Source: Trichobilharzia regenti (Eukaryota; Platyhelminthes; Trematoda; Strigeidida; Schistosomatidae). From it: a stretch of 64,000 nucleotides of DNA. Position 1 is the stretch's first letter; each line of letters starts with the position of its first letter. Position numbers and translations under genes: made by a program. The notes under the pieces are model-generated. The model saw only the letters and a list, made by a program, of their open reading frames with translations, had not been told where the DNA came from and searched no databases. Location of the stretch: positions 53,455,112 through 53,519,111 of the forward strand of contig OX235265.1 of assembly GCA_944472135.2 (NCBI GenBank), written 5' to 3'. This document shows, in pieces, positions 12,340 through 23,802 of this stretch.

Positions 12340-12440
12340 CCTACCGAAGTTGAATTAGGGTGTATGGAGTTCGAACCAGGGATTCTCTGTCTGAAAGTCA
12401 GGTACTAAAGCAAATCAGCTACTTCTGCACTGAGAACTAA
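12340..12440 (-). repeat. tRNA-like repeat remnant
   Basis: GAGTTCGAACCAGGGATTC (from about 12369) is a complement of a B box, and the block ending near 12430 resembles a complement of an A box region. It looks like a decayed tRNA-derived repeat read on the minus strand. There is no clear tRNA fold, so it is not a functional tRNA. Confidence 0.35.
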
Positions 12441-12904
12441 TTTCCAGTGATTATCTTCTTGCATGGAGGATTGCATACAATCCTTGACTGCGTCAAGATG
12501 AGTCGTTTTTATTGCTGTAGAAGCAGAAAAGATTGATATCTGTCGATCTATTTTAATAACCCTCACTTACACCCGTGACTGACCGCAGTTCGGAACAAGT
12601 AAAAAATGAGTTCTATTAAAAGTTGTTTAGGCTGCTGCTGAAAGTGAAATGCTCAGGCATAGTTATTTTAGCGGGCGGTTCCAATGCTCGAGTAAGGAAG
12701 TTTCCCCAGTCAAAAAAGTGTATTGGTGGCAACTCTGTAGTCTGGTGACGACGAGTCGACATCGATAGCCGTCTTATACAAGAGAGATATTATTCAGTGT
12801 GGCTACCTCCATCATCAAATAGACGACGTACCCATAGGTTATAAATGGAGAAAATTGGTATAAGATTTTGCTCCTTCTGAACCACTTGCGTGGACTTTTC
12901 ATCA

Positions 12905-13045
12905 TATACAAGATTCGATGAAATATATCAAAGAGAGTGAAACTAAAACATCTAGGTATAGCCGAGACACTAGCCATCCAAAAGCTTAAACCCATGTATC
13001 CAAAATAAATACGTCCAACCTTTGTCCCTGCCATGGTTATCATAA
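12905..13045 (+). pseudogene. PLE-E C-terminal remnant
   Basis: The + strand frame gives HLGIAETLAIQKLKPMYPK, which parallels the PLE tail RLLCIAEALAIHIEKTEVC at 29650. The next frame gives VQPLSLPW, matching the family's usual ending at 17800. Stops and frameshifts break it. Assignment is by short similarity only. Confidence 0.45.
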
Positions 13046-13384
13046 ACGGGTAATTCTTTTAATAGTGGCTATCTGTTATGTACTGGTCGAGAATTTAATA
13101 GTCCTGATGCAAGAAAGACGGAAATCAGAAGACCATTAGGTTTGCGATGATACTTCTATTTTCCAAACACAAGGAGAATCAAAAATGTCACACAAGAGTG
13201 TGAGAGCAAAAAAATATAAATGTCCGAACAAGTGTGTGAGCGAATATTCAAAATGAACAAATCAATAGACAGTCTTAACATGATTGGTTAATTATGATGG
13301 AATATCGATCCATGTATACATAGTAAAATATAACCGACTGTCAAACAAAACGCACATATTATATATGGATTGTGAGGGCGATTG

Positions 13385-13780
13385 TTACTTCCCGGCTGCC
13401 CACACCGTGGAAGTTGGTTGCGTGACCGCAGAGCCCAGGGGACAACTGCTTGTGGCCGGTCACACGCGGCCTGTTTTTGTTCGTTCTTCGTTGTTTTGTG
13501 TGCCTCAGTAGCATACTTATCACTCCCGCCCTGTGACACGGCAGCAGGAAGCGCGGTCGTTGTTAATCCGGGCCACGGCCGATCCGGCATGAAATTTTGT
13601 GAATTTGTTTGGATCATGGTATTGGATGAGGTAGCTGCTTTTTGTTTAACCGCTATCCAAACAACCTGCCTGGCATGGTAGAACCTCAAGAGACATAAGT
13701 CTCAGCCAGTATAGCTTGATTAGGTCATTGCGGTGTTCAAGCCCGACCACCACGTCAAGGTAGCAGCTTTCGGTCGGGAC
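13385..13780 (+). repeat. Interspersed repeat X, copy 1
   Basis: The last ~150 bp (13625-13775) align with 41680-41825: both have AACCGCTATCCA or AACTGCTATCCA, then ATGGTAG or GTGGTAG, CAGCCAGT, GGTCA(C/T)TG(C/T)GGT and GACCGACCACCACG-like sequence. The region is GC-rich compared with its surroundings. Open frames on both strands (13288-13689) are likely by-products of this composition. I do not recognise the family. Confidence 0.6.
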
Positions 13781-14330
13781 ATATTATATGGATGCATGTC
13801 ACTATGTTATTGCGTTTCTTGTCCAAACTTCCTGTTTATTCATACCATTTTGTTATTTCTACATATTTAATCCCCAAATGCATAAACAATTTTTCGTCAC
13901 ATTATTTATGATCCCACTAGTTTTCGTATCGAGACATCCTGTCTCTTCTGCTATGTCTACATTTCTAATCCCTCGTAGCACAATATGTCTACCCTCTCAA
14001 TAATTGTGATGCTACTTTTTTTGAGTTGTATCCACCACCCCATGTTTCATTATAGCATTTTAGTCCCTAATTGTAATTTTATTAATTTGACCCTCGACCG
14101 GAAATTATTCTGGAGCTTTGCCACCCATTTATTATAAATACATGAATATACAGCCTAGTAGATGACTCCGTCGAAAAAATATTTTCTTCGTTGCAACTGT
14201 GTTTTTATTATTCCCTATGATCAAATGTGTATATTCCGTGGTTTAAAAAAATATGTAAAAATATTCATTAATGTCGTAATAACTCTGACGGGAATGTTTG
14301 TGTGCAGTCATATATATTTATAAGTGTCAG
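13781..14330. other. Unassigned AT-rich DNA
   Basis: No gene or repeat is recognised. The stretch ends at the target duplication of the RTE insertion that follows. Confidence 0.5.
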
Positions 14331-14340
14331 TAAGTGATAC

Positions 14341-15362
14341 ACCTCATCCAACAGTTATACGACAATGCTGCATGCCAAGTAATCCACAACGGGAAACTTA
14401 CGGAAGCCTTCGAAGTGAGGACGGGAGTGAGGCAAGGCTGTCTACTATCACCAATGATCTTCCTGATTGCAATTGATTGGATAATGCGACAGACAACGGC
14501 AACCAACGAGGGAACAGGCATAAAATGGACTGACACAAAAGACTTGGAGGATCTGGATTTCGCCGATGATATATGTCTGATTTCCCATAAACTGGAAGAT
14601 ATGCAAATGAAAAGTAACAAGTTGGCAGAAGAAGCATCAAAGATAGGACTTCACGTGAACATAGATAAAACAGAGATGATGAAGATTCCTTGCCAACATC
14701 AACAGCAACAACAGACCACAATAAGCATAAATGGGAAGAACCTGAAAGAAACAACCTCCTTCACCTACCTGGGAAGCATCGTCTCAACTACAGGCGGAAC
14801 TGACGAAGACATCAAAGCCAGAATCGGAAAAGCAAGACAAGCTTTCATTACTCTCAAATCTGTGTGGAGGTCAACAGCAATCAGCATCAAAAATAAGATC
14901 CGGATTTTCAACTCCAATGTGAAGTCAGTGCTACTATACGGATCAGAGACTTGGCGAGTCATAAAGAGCATCTCAAACAAACTTCAAACCTTCATTAACA
15001 ACTGTCTCCGCTCAATACTCAAGATCAGATGGCCAGAAAAGATCAGCAACAGGGATCTCTGGGAGCGAACCAATCAGGAACCGATTGTGAAACAAATAGG
15101 CAGAAAGAAATGGAGATGGATTGGCCATACGCTGAGGAAACCATCAAGTGACATCACTAGACAAGCCCTCGAGTGGAACCCGAAAGGGAGGCGGCGAGTT
15201 GGTCGTCCAAGGGTGACTTGGAGGAGGTCATGTGAAGAGGAGATGAAAGCATGTGGGCAGACCTGGAGCAGGGTGAAAAAGTTGTCAGAAAACCGAAGTC
15301 AATGGAGGTGCGCAGCTAAAGCCCTATGTTCCTCTAGGAACTAAAGGATACAATAATAATAA
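14341..15362 (+). mobile_element. Young 5'-truncated RTE with open RT frame
   Basis: This copy keeps an uninterrupted frame of about 335 codons to 15344. It begins inside the RT just before motif B (TGVRQGCLLSP) and keeps motif C (LDFADDICL, about 14545-14580), the thumb and a C-terminal basic region (RRVGRPRVTWRRSCEEE). It lacks the endonuclease and motif A. It ends in (AAT)n. The 10-bp target duplication TAAGTGATAC is perfect at 14331-14340 and 15363-15372. That and the open frame show a recent insertion. The first codon of the frame lies in the target site, so there is no native start. Confidence 0.92.
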
Positions 15363-15549
15363 TAAGTGATACGACATATTTTAAAAAGTATTTGGTGTAC
15401 ACAAAGTACACAGATGTGAATGAGTCATCGTTAACCAACATATCATGATGGTAATCAATATGAATGACAACAGTGGTATCAGTTTCCACAGTAATCAAAA
15501 TAATAATGATGTATATGTGAAAAAAAGGTTATTGCCATTATTCAATGTG

Positions 15550-17190
15550 TATCAGTCCACGAAATGTACCTAGCGAGTAGGTTTTCTGATTTGCTAGACA
15601 CTACGTGTTTGATAAAGGAGAAGCATAAGAATTGGTGCCTTTGCAGTTGTATCGACTGTTTGTGTAAATGTAGATGTAGCTTCGAATTCGCTGTCTGTGT
15701 GGACTGGTTCAATTCGACCAATGGAAATATTCTCCACTTTGTTCGCTGTAAAGTGTTTGTCTGATCGTTTAAGGACTTTGAAGGGACTTTCATACGGAGG
15801 TTGCAATCCTTTTCTGACGGAATCGACTCGAACAAAGACAAATTTCCAAGTTTCCAGGTGTTTGTTGATCTAATCTCGTCGGAGAGGTGCTACTGGTTGA
15901 AGTTCAAGCATTTGTCTGGTTAGTCAGTTGGTTAAGGTAGTAATATTCACGTCAGTCGATTCATGTGAGGGAACGAGCTGTCTAGGCAAAGTTAGAGTAG
16001 TACCATAAACGAGTTGGGCTGGTGTACATCCTAAGTCTTTTTCGATAGTTGATCAAATACCGAGTAGGATCAAAGGTAACTGTCCACTCCACTTGGATCT
16101 GTCGGTCCATGCAATCAAGGAGCTTTTTCATTGTCTGTGGAATCGTTCCACAAGACCATTCGCTGCCGGATGACAAGCTGCTGGGGAGATATGATTTACT
16201 TCAAGGAGTCTCGTTGACTCGCGAAACAGAGTTGATTGGAATTGAGCTTCTCGATAGGATGCAACCGTAGTTGGTACTCCATAATTTGATACCCAACGAT
16301 CAAGAAAAAATCAAACCAACATTCTCTGCGGATATATCGTTTAGCGGACATGTGATAGCCCATCGAGTAAATCTGCCCATGCCTGTAAGAATGTGTGTAT
16401 ATCCTCTTGACGCTGGTAATGGTCCCACAATGTCAATATGACCATGTTGAAATCTTTTATCCGGTAAATCAAATGTCTTCGGGGTTGTAAGAGTGTGGTG
16501 ATATCCTTTTGAGCATTGGCATTGGAGATATTCCCGTACCCGCTTCTGAACTTCACAGTTCATTCTAGACCATACAAAACGTTTTGCTGGTGAGTTTGAC
16601 TGTAGCACATACTCCCAGATAAGAGAGCGAATGTAAGTGTTCAAATGAAGCTTTTTACAACCTTAAAGTATAAAAAGGCGATGAACGCCTGTGGAAACAT
16701 CACAGACGATGTATGTCTTGCAACTGTAAGGAAGATTTTTCTATACAACTGCGAATTTCAGCGTCAGTGCATTTTAATTGAGCAATCCTGTCCAAACATG
16801 CCTATCGAAGATAGCTGATTTATATCAAATGGAGAAAAAGAGTCGGCTACGACGTTTGCATTTCCACTGATGTATTGAAGATCGGTCGAAAACTGGGAAA
16901 TGTAATCCAGCTGTCTAGCTTCTCTGGGATAGTGTTTATCTAGCGAAGTGGTAAAGGCATAACATGGGGTTTATGGCCGGTAAAAACGATGAAATTTTGA
17001 CCCTGCAACAAGAAACTGAAATGCCCCACTTCTAGATAGATGGCCAACAGTTCTCTGTCGAAAGTGCCATAACATTTTTGGGCAGGTTCTGATCTTTTGG
17101 GAAAGAAAATAAGTGAATTGACATCGTTGTTTAATTTCTGCTGTAGGACTTCTCCTACTGCCACCTGTGGCGCATCTGTACATAGGATAA
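15550..17190 (-). pseudogene. Ty3/Gypsy pol 3' part (RNase H, integrase)
   Basis: In minus-strand order: an RNase H region (17164-16940) with KCYGTFDRELLAIYLEVGHF and FTGHKP; the integrase zinc-binding end with YLQCQCSK (about 16520); the integrase core with FQHGHIDIVGPLPASRGYTH (about 16430), carrying the first catalytic Asp; and further on ACHPAANGLVERFHRQ (about 16180-16130), carrying the catalytic Glu. A stop directly follows FHRQ. A C-terminal region runs on to about 15550 with several more stops. The element is dead. Its gag and protease lie at 18185-19480, and the RT between is gone. Confidence 0.85.
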
Positions 17191-17208
17191 GGGATAATCT
17201 TGCGTTAT

Positions 17209-17939
17209 AAGGATAACACGTAATTAAAGATGAAGTAGTCAGAAAAATAAAATAATTTGGACAATTATAGTTTTTTAAAAAGAAAAATTATTCTAGGGGA
17301 GGGGGATGAAGTAGTCCGGTTTATACAGTCATGTAACGATGGCCAAGGTAAGGAAAGTGGCTGTACAAATTTCTTCTGAACACACAAGTTTGCCTTCCTC
17401 AGGTGGATTCCTATTGATTCAGCTGTATGTAGAAGACGAACTCGTAAAGCAAAATTAAGATTAGTAGGAATGCGATAAATAATTTTGAATGCAGTATTAA
17501 CGTCAACCTTATGCTCACTATCTACAATTAGGCAGGTTCATTATCGTATTTCCGAACAACATCCGGCATGGTTAAGCAAGGGAAAAACAAGATCTATTCG
17601 TAGCTCTATTTTAGCCCACCTTGTAGATAGTGAGCATAAGGTTGACGTTAATACTGCATTCAAAATTATTTATCGCATTCCTACTAATCTTAATTTTGCT
17701 TTACGAGTTCGTCTTCTACATACAGCTGAATCAATAGGAATCCACCTGAGGAAGGCAAACTTGTGTGTTCAGAAGAAATTTGTACAGCCACTTTCCTTAC
17801 CTTGGCCATCGTTACATGACTGTATAAACCGGACCACTTCATCCCCCTCCCCTAGAATAATTTTTCTTTTTAAAAAACTATAATTGTCCAAATTATTTTA
17901 TTTTTCTGACTACTTCATCTTTAATTACGTGTTATCCTT
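17209..17939. mobile_element. Palindromic PLE-E insertion, 319-bp arms
   Basis: The left arm (17209-17527) is the reverse complement of the right arm (17621-17939), around a 93-bp spacer. I find one mismatch by eye (near 17331 against the matching base at about 17817). The right arm plus spacer codes on the + strand for a PLE C-terminus: EQHPAWLSKGKTRSIRSSIL, LAHLVDSEHKVDVNTAFKI and LCVQKKFVQPLSLPWP. The arm end is 3' UTR. Both 3' ends therefore face outward. The insertion sits where the Gypsy RT should be. To 18005 the 3' UTR continues with a second, diverged copy of the AATTGTCCAAATTATTTTA unit. Confidence 0.92.
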
Positions 17940-18184
17940 GTAAAAATTATTTTATTCTTATGACCACTTCAACTTTAGTTACAAATTATCATTGTCCAAA
18001 TTGTTTTATTTTCTTCAACAATCTGTTACGTAATCAACCTGTGCACACGCTTATTCCTTAATTGCTCTTCATTTTTCCGAAATTACGCAATCCACGTGTT
18101 GTAACCATTTCCACCTTTTAATTATATATATTAATTTTTCTTCGTTAATTATCACCCCATTGACATTTTGACACTGACTAATTA

Positions 18185-19480
18185 TTGTTAACAAACATAT
18201 CGCCACTTGATTGGTAAATTGTTGTGTATTGTAATTAAAATGCTATATATATTAGAGTAGAGCCATAGATGAGGATCTAATTGAAAAGTAAATATTTCTT
18301 CGCAAATGTTATAAACGGAGTAATCTGAGATGATTCCATGGATTTGAAGCTGGGTGCAGTTGTCAATCAGTTTCTTCTTGTTGATATCAACCAACAGTTT
18401 GGAATTACCTAAAAATTCAACACTGACTGTAGTATGCCGAACATCAGCTACTATGAGAATTCATGTAAAAGGACGGTGTAAACCAAGGTCCAAGATAAGT
18501 GATTGTTCGCCGTAAGTCTGTATGCTTGTCTGGTTAGCTACTCGAAGTGAAGGTTTCCTTGCTGTGCTAGAAGGTCGCCTAGATATTGAAGGAGGTATTA
18601 TGCTAACTTCAACTCCTGTGTGTAACAGGATAATCTGCCTGTAGTTTTATACCTCGTGTAGAAAAGACGAGTTTAGTGACAGCCGTTGCCGTCACTGTCT
18701 GGCTGGGCAGTTTCTCTGTACCGAGTCAGTGCTACTGAAATTGCATGGTTTTCCAAATCGAATAGCTTGATGTCCAAACTTTCCATGGTGTTAGCAAATA
18801 TTTCGAGTATTGGGATATTTTGTGGTCCGCTGTCTTGGGGAAGACCGTCGAGATTGCTTTGACTTGGACGGTGATCTACCACGTCGTGCACGAAGGCTGG
18901 ACAGTTCAGTTTCTAAATCTCCCGCCTTGTTTGCCAATATCGGAATCGTTGATGATACAGGTGTGTCTGCAGTAGACACAACCTGAACTGATAAATTGTA
19001 GACAGTGGTGTCAGATATTACGTCTAAAATGTAATCTCCAAGCTCACTCAGTTCATCTAGGTAGACGGATATATAGGAGACGGTCAAAATCTGTTGGATA
19101 TTTCGTGATGGCTGTTACAATCACATCCGTCTAAGACCACTTCGCCAAACTTATATGTATTAATCAGTTGATGCATATGCCTGAGGAGCTGAGATGGCGT
19201 CTTTGAACCTAACTCACACGCAGTGAGTGATTCTGGATCCTTTTCTCGTCGCAGACTCTCCCTCTTTGGATCAAAGCTGCTTTGAGACGATCGTATTGGT
19301 ATTCTGCAGGAGCATTGTCGACTAAGTCGGTAATATCTCTGAGTACTTCTGTAAGCAGTGCAGCTAAGAGGCATCCATATTTCGTAATCTGTGACTTAAT
19401 TCCTTGGGTTGTAAAAAGAAGTCCAATGATAGCAAAGCAAATCCTAGGCTCTGTAAAACCAAACAGAGGGAAACGCGTTT
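18185..19480 (-). pseudogene. Ty3/Gypsy gag and protease remnants
   Basis: The minus strand gag part (19374-18791) includes ELGSKTPSQLLRHMHQLI, a motif I know from schistosome Gypsy gag proteins, and an Arg/Ser-rich tail (RARRGRSPSKSKQSRRSS). About 18560-18190 resembles the protease region and beyond, with LTANNHLSWTLVYTVLLHEF in one frame and VEFLGNSKLLVDINKKKLID in another. Frames shift often. It is probably the 5' half of the element whose pol end is at 15550-17190, split by the palindrome at 17209-17939. Confidence 0.65.
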
Positions 19481-20139
19481 ATCACTGAATCTTGTGTCTC
19501 CTCATTAGATTCAGATGCAGCAAGGGAGCGCACAGATGAAGAAATGATTAATATGTGGATATACAAATGCACAGATATATAAATATATCAAATATGCAGT
19601 CAAAAATAAAAATGAAAGCAATATAAATATGCAGTTGATAAGGCTAAACATTTTCAAACGGACTCACCTATTAATTTGTAGGAGACTTGATAGCAAGCTT
19701 GGTAACGTACGAAATATCAGAATAAAAATCCACGTCTATGAAATAATATTGTAACAGTATATTATGAAAATACAGTTAACGAGTTGTGGAAACTGGTGGT
19801 TGCTTGGTGATACAGTTAAAGTCCGCTGCTAAAAGTTATCAATGTAGTCCACAGAAGCGTTCACTGCTGGGGTCGTGTCTACTAGTAGAAACTGTGCGTC
19901 GGTTGTAGGCTAGTTTTCGGATGAGAGGTTCCTTCAAAATCCAAAGGATACAACACGACTAATGGGGAAGCAAGTAGACAGCATGTGCCAGTGATAAGAC
20001 GGAGCAAAAAGCAGCACTTTTTATTTTTAGTTTCCACTCCAAAGTTAATTATAATAACAATAATTTACTTTATTCCAAAATCAGTACTTGTGATTTTCAG
20101 CATTAATCACGATGTTGCATCTAATTTCCTCAAATTATA
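19481..20139. other. Unassigned DNA
   Basis: No gene is recognised. The part next to 19480 may be the 5' leader or LTR of the Gypsy remnant, but no terminal repeat pair could be matched. Confidence 0.4.
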
Positions 20140-21290
20140 AATAAAAATTAATCACACAGAAAATTTTCCACATTTACAATAGAGGTAGTGTCAAAAGATG
20201 CAGCATATATGATGCAAATAATAATAATGATAACAGCTAAGGTAATAATGATAATAATACAAGTGAAAATTGCCATGGGCTGTTTCACACAGTATTGTCG
20301 ATGCGGTACAGAAATCTTAGCTTGTTTAAAAATTATTGAATATAATGTTCTCTTTACATGATATGGTGAGGGGCAAAACAAAGATCACAGCAGTCATGGA
20401 GAAAAGTTGGTGTTTGCAATTATGAGAGTAAAATAAAGAAGCAACGGGACCATAAATATAATAGAAATAATAAAAGCAAAGCTTGATGGAGAAAATTACT
20501 TATTCACTAGACAAAAAGGTTAGTTAATTCTTTCCTGACACTATTTTCATTACATAAAATACGTGCCAAGTATGGTATCATAGAATTTCTATACTTAGAT
20601 GTGCGAGCATACAGTTTCCTGAAGTTACTTCTCGTTCTACCTGAGGAGATGCAAGGTAAAATTTGAGGGTAAAGTGGATGCTCCAAGTCAGACAAAATCC
20701 CTTTAGCAAATTTATTGCACAAAGTCAAGTGCCTATCGACAACGACATTAACTATGTGGTCCACTGGGACACCACTCACCCTACTGACAGTCAGTCTTCA
20801 GCATTCTACGGATTGTGACATAGTCTTTTTTAAGCAAACCAGGAAAGAATAAGGGTGAACAATAAAGAAGAATAGGTAGGATGCAAGAGTTTATGAACTG
20901 TAAGAGGAGGGGCTGAGTTATACCCGAGTGTCTTAACTTCTTAATCTAAAATATCAGGTGGAATATTTTACTGGAGATCGCTAAGACATGAGGAGACCAT
21001 GAGAGATCAGAAGAGAGAATAAGTCCAAGATACTTAATTTCTGATTTGATTCCTAAATCATTGTCGTCAATTTTACAACTGTCATGAGAATCGATGACTT
21101 TTTTAACTGTCTTTTACATCTTAAGCTGAAATTAACAGTTTGACATTTAGAAGGATTCAGTTTAAGACCGTTAGACTCAGACCATTTACTGACTTCCGAA
21201 AGAAAGCTATTTATTTTAGTACAGTTGTGTATATTTTACCAACAAAAGTTATGTACAATGTTTCCCTTTTTAGCATCTGACAAAAACTGT
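20140..21290 (-). pseudogene. Non-LTR retrotransposon (family 3) C-terminus
   Basis: The minus strand frame 20779-20507 gives LCNKFAKGILSDLEHPLYPQ and KYRNSMIPYLARILCNENSV, the C-terminal end typical of a CR1/Jockey-type schistosome element. Upstream, WSESNGLKLNPSKCQTVNFS (about 21185-21125) is the post-catalytic RT segment. Several stops intervene, and the catalytic part is missing because the PLE-E copy starts at about 21290. An AT-rich 3' UTR extends to about 20140. Confidence 0.65.
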
Positions 21291-22834
21291 ACAATCATAC
21301 TGTTCCAGACTCCACACCTCTTCGCACTTCTTTTGGATCATGTTCTCTAAGACGTTTGGAGAGGAGGCGCATAGAACCACCTATATGCCCAAATCCACAC
21401 GATCGGCTGATTTGGTGTATGCAATTTGGAGTGGTCATATGCGAGAGTTTGTCCTTCGTGTTGTTTCGAAGTATTGGACGGCTAGAGAATGTCACTCTTA
21501 GTGTGGCTTCAGGGAAGGTCTTCTTTAAAGAGGTGGATATTCTCCTCTTCAGGATATCAACTACCATACCATGCAATCGCCAAATGGTTGTCCGAAATGT
21601 TGGAGCCGGCAAGACAACACCTATGCAAATACTGTCTTCGCGATACATTTGAGTTCATTGAGTGCATAAAAGATTTGAATGTAAATGATAAACGAATGTT
21701 ATCACTAGATGTCGAATCTCTCTTCACCAACGTGCCACTAACAGAAACAATTCGCTTTCTATGCAATTATATGGAGAAACGCAATATAAGCGTCGGAGTA
21801 CCAATATCATATCTGAAGGAATTGTTACTGAGATGCACGCTGAATGTACAATTCACCTTCAACGGCGACATCTACAAACAGAAAGACGGAATTGCAGTGG
21901 GATCTCCTCTTGGCCTGCTTTTAGCAGACTGATTTATGGCCAGTTTGGAGAGTGGAGTTTTAAAATCAACAATAAGCAAGTTACTACTGTACAAAAGGTA
22001 CGTTGACGATACCTTTATAGTCTGCTACGATAACTCGGACCTCAACTGCATCTTACAAGAATTTAATAATTCCCATCCTTAGATTAAATTCACAGTGGAA
22101 TCAGAAAACGATTCAAAGACGTGAAATTAGTAAGAAGAGATGATGGAACCCTGAAGAGGTCCATCCACAGAAAACCGACATGGAACGGCCAACTAACGCA
22201 TTTCTATGGTTGGATACCTTTGAGCCGAAAACGAGCTCTCATCAGCGCATTAACTCATCGCATTAGAAAAATCTTCAGCCAAGATCGCATGGGAGAGGAG
22301 CTCCTATTCCTCAAAAATATCCTGACTCAAAATGGCTACTCGATACGTTTTGTCGAAAAGAACGTGAAACCTAAACCAAAAAGAGAAGAATGCGATTCAG
22401 CGCCAAAGAAAACGCTGTATCTAAATCTGAATTTTAAAAGAGATTTGACAGCTGATATCCTGAAGAGGAGAATATCCACCTCCTTAAAGAAGACCTTCCC
22501 TGAAGCAACACTAAGAGTGACATTCTCTAGCCGTCCAATACTTCGAAATAACACGAAGGACAAACTCTCGCATATGACAAATTCAATGTGCATATACCAG
22601 TTCACCTGCTCGTGCGGACCTAGGTACATAGGTCGTTGTATGCGCGTCCTTTCAAAACGTGTTAGAGAACATTACCCAGCGTTGCTGCAAAGAGGAGGCA
22701 CCGGTTCAATCAGAAGTGCCATTATTGAATATCTGAGCAACACCTCTCGTAAGATTTAGATATGATAGAGAAGATTTGTAGCTCAGGTGGATGATTTTGA
22801 TGTGGTTGTGTTCTCTGAGCTGGATGGTTAATTT

Positions 22835-22871
22835 GCGAAGCTTTCATCACCCTACTGGGTGACATCTTCAG
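22835..22871 (-). ncRNA. Hammerhead-like ribozyme motif, PLE-D (left arm)
   Basis: The minus strand reads CTGAAGATGTCACCC, then AGTAGGGTGATGAAAGCTTC. CTGAAGA fits the CUGANGA core, TCACCC pairs with GGGTGA as stem II, and GAAA follows. AGCT can form a tiny self-complementary stem III, as proposed for dimeric PLE hammerheads. One extra base lies between the core and stem II. Activity is not shown. Confidence 0.6.
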
Positions 22872-23533
22872 CGCATACTTCAATTTGAAGTGAACTATTG
22901 GATTTCTCCACGAGTTTATTAATCATCTCTCCTGGTCGGTGACCTTGGACGTGGTTGGTTGTTTTTGTGTGTTTTCATACCTTCTAGGTTACTTGTACTG
23001 GAACTGATTGTTTCTTTCACTTGAACTTTGACCCTTTGTGTGTGAAGTTTCTTTCTTATCGGTTGATAAATTTTGTCTATCTCTATGTGTCTATTGGGTG
23101 ATGATTCACTGGAATGCCAAGCTTCTCAAAATTTTCTAGCATTCTTGTTGTTTCTTCTGTCTAATATTTGAACGTTTTCCCAGTCGAATTGATGTCCGTG
23201 GTTGTCTGTGTGTAGTGATATTAGGGACAACGTTCAAATATTAGACAGAAGAAACAACAAGAATGCTAGAAAATTTTGAGAGGCTTGGCATTCCAGTGAA
23301 TCATCACCCAATAGACACATAGAGATAGACAAAATTTATCAACCGATAAGAAAGAAACTTCACACACAAAGGGTCAAAGTTCAAGTGAAAGAAACAATCA
23401 GTTCCAGTACAAGTAACCTAGAAGGTATGAAAACACACAAAAACAACCAACCACGTCCAAGGTCACCGACCAGGAGAGATGATTAATAAACTCGTGGAGA
23501 AATCCAATAGTTCACTTCAAATTGAAGTATGCG

Positions 23534-23570
23534 CTGAAGATGTCACCCAGTAGGGTGATGAAAGCTTCGC
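23534..23570 (+). ncRNA. Hammerhead-like ribozyme motif, PLE-D (right arm)
   Basis: This is the mirror copy of 22835-22871 on the + strand, with CTGAAGA at 23534-23540, stem II TCACCC/GGGTGA, then GAAAGCTTC. It lies about 40 bp from the outer end of the palindrome arm and reads outward. Confidence 0.6.
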
Positions 23571-23802
23571 AAATTAACCATCCAGCTCAGAGAACACAAC
23601 TACCTCAAAAAAAGATCAACACCTTCCACAACATCTCAACTGATTCTTTCAAAGTGATTGACAAAGTCAACAGAAACCTAAGAAAAGCAGTATGTTTCCG
23701 ACTTCTTTGTGCTGTAGAAGCCCTCGCAATATGCATCGAGAAGCCGGAGCTGTGTGTTCAAAAGAAATTAGTCCAACATCTACAACTACCTTGGACCTAG
23801 TT

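Larger units (their letters stand above)
22757..23616. mobile_element. Palindromic PLE-D insertion, 382-bp arms
   Basis: The arms 22795-23176 and 23229-23610 are equal in length, near-identical reverse complements around a 52-bp spacer. Reading outward, each arm codes for the end of a different PLE: on the minus strand the spacer plus arm gives HTDNHGHQFDWENVQILDRR and KNARKFLEAWHS. The 3' UTR and a hammerhead motif follow. The insertion splits the endonuclease frame of the PLE-E host. Host sequence CAACACCT… is repeated on both sides (22738-22756 and 23617-23635), a diverged 18-19-bp target duplication. Confidence 0.9.
21291..23802 (+). mobile_element. PLE-E with inverted 5' piece and nested insertion
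   Basis: From 21557 the + strand reads a PLE RT: LNVNDKRMLSLDVESLFTNV (motif A), KQKDGIAVGSPLG (motif B, intact), then after a stop KRYVDDTFIVCYDN (motif C, about 22000). The thumb follows, then the GIY-YIG domain (CIYQFTCSCGPRYIGRCMRV, about 22580-22640) to 22756. The frame resumes after a nested insertion at 23617 and ends with LCVQKKLVQHLQLPW at about 23800. Two or three frameshifts or stops disable it. At 21291-21556 a minus-strand copy of the endonuclease region is joined back to back to the RT at about 21557, within GATATCCTGAAG. This is the same outward inverted layout seen in the palindromic copies. Confidence 0.88.

Noticed and set aside
13288..13689. Overlapping open frames of 99-133 codons on both strands
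   Set aside because: Both follow from the locally GC-rich repeat X; neither has a known domain, and the frame is not kept in the second copy.
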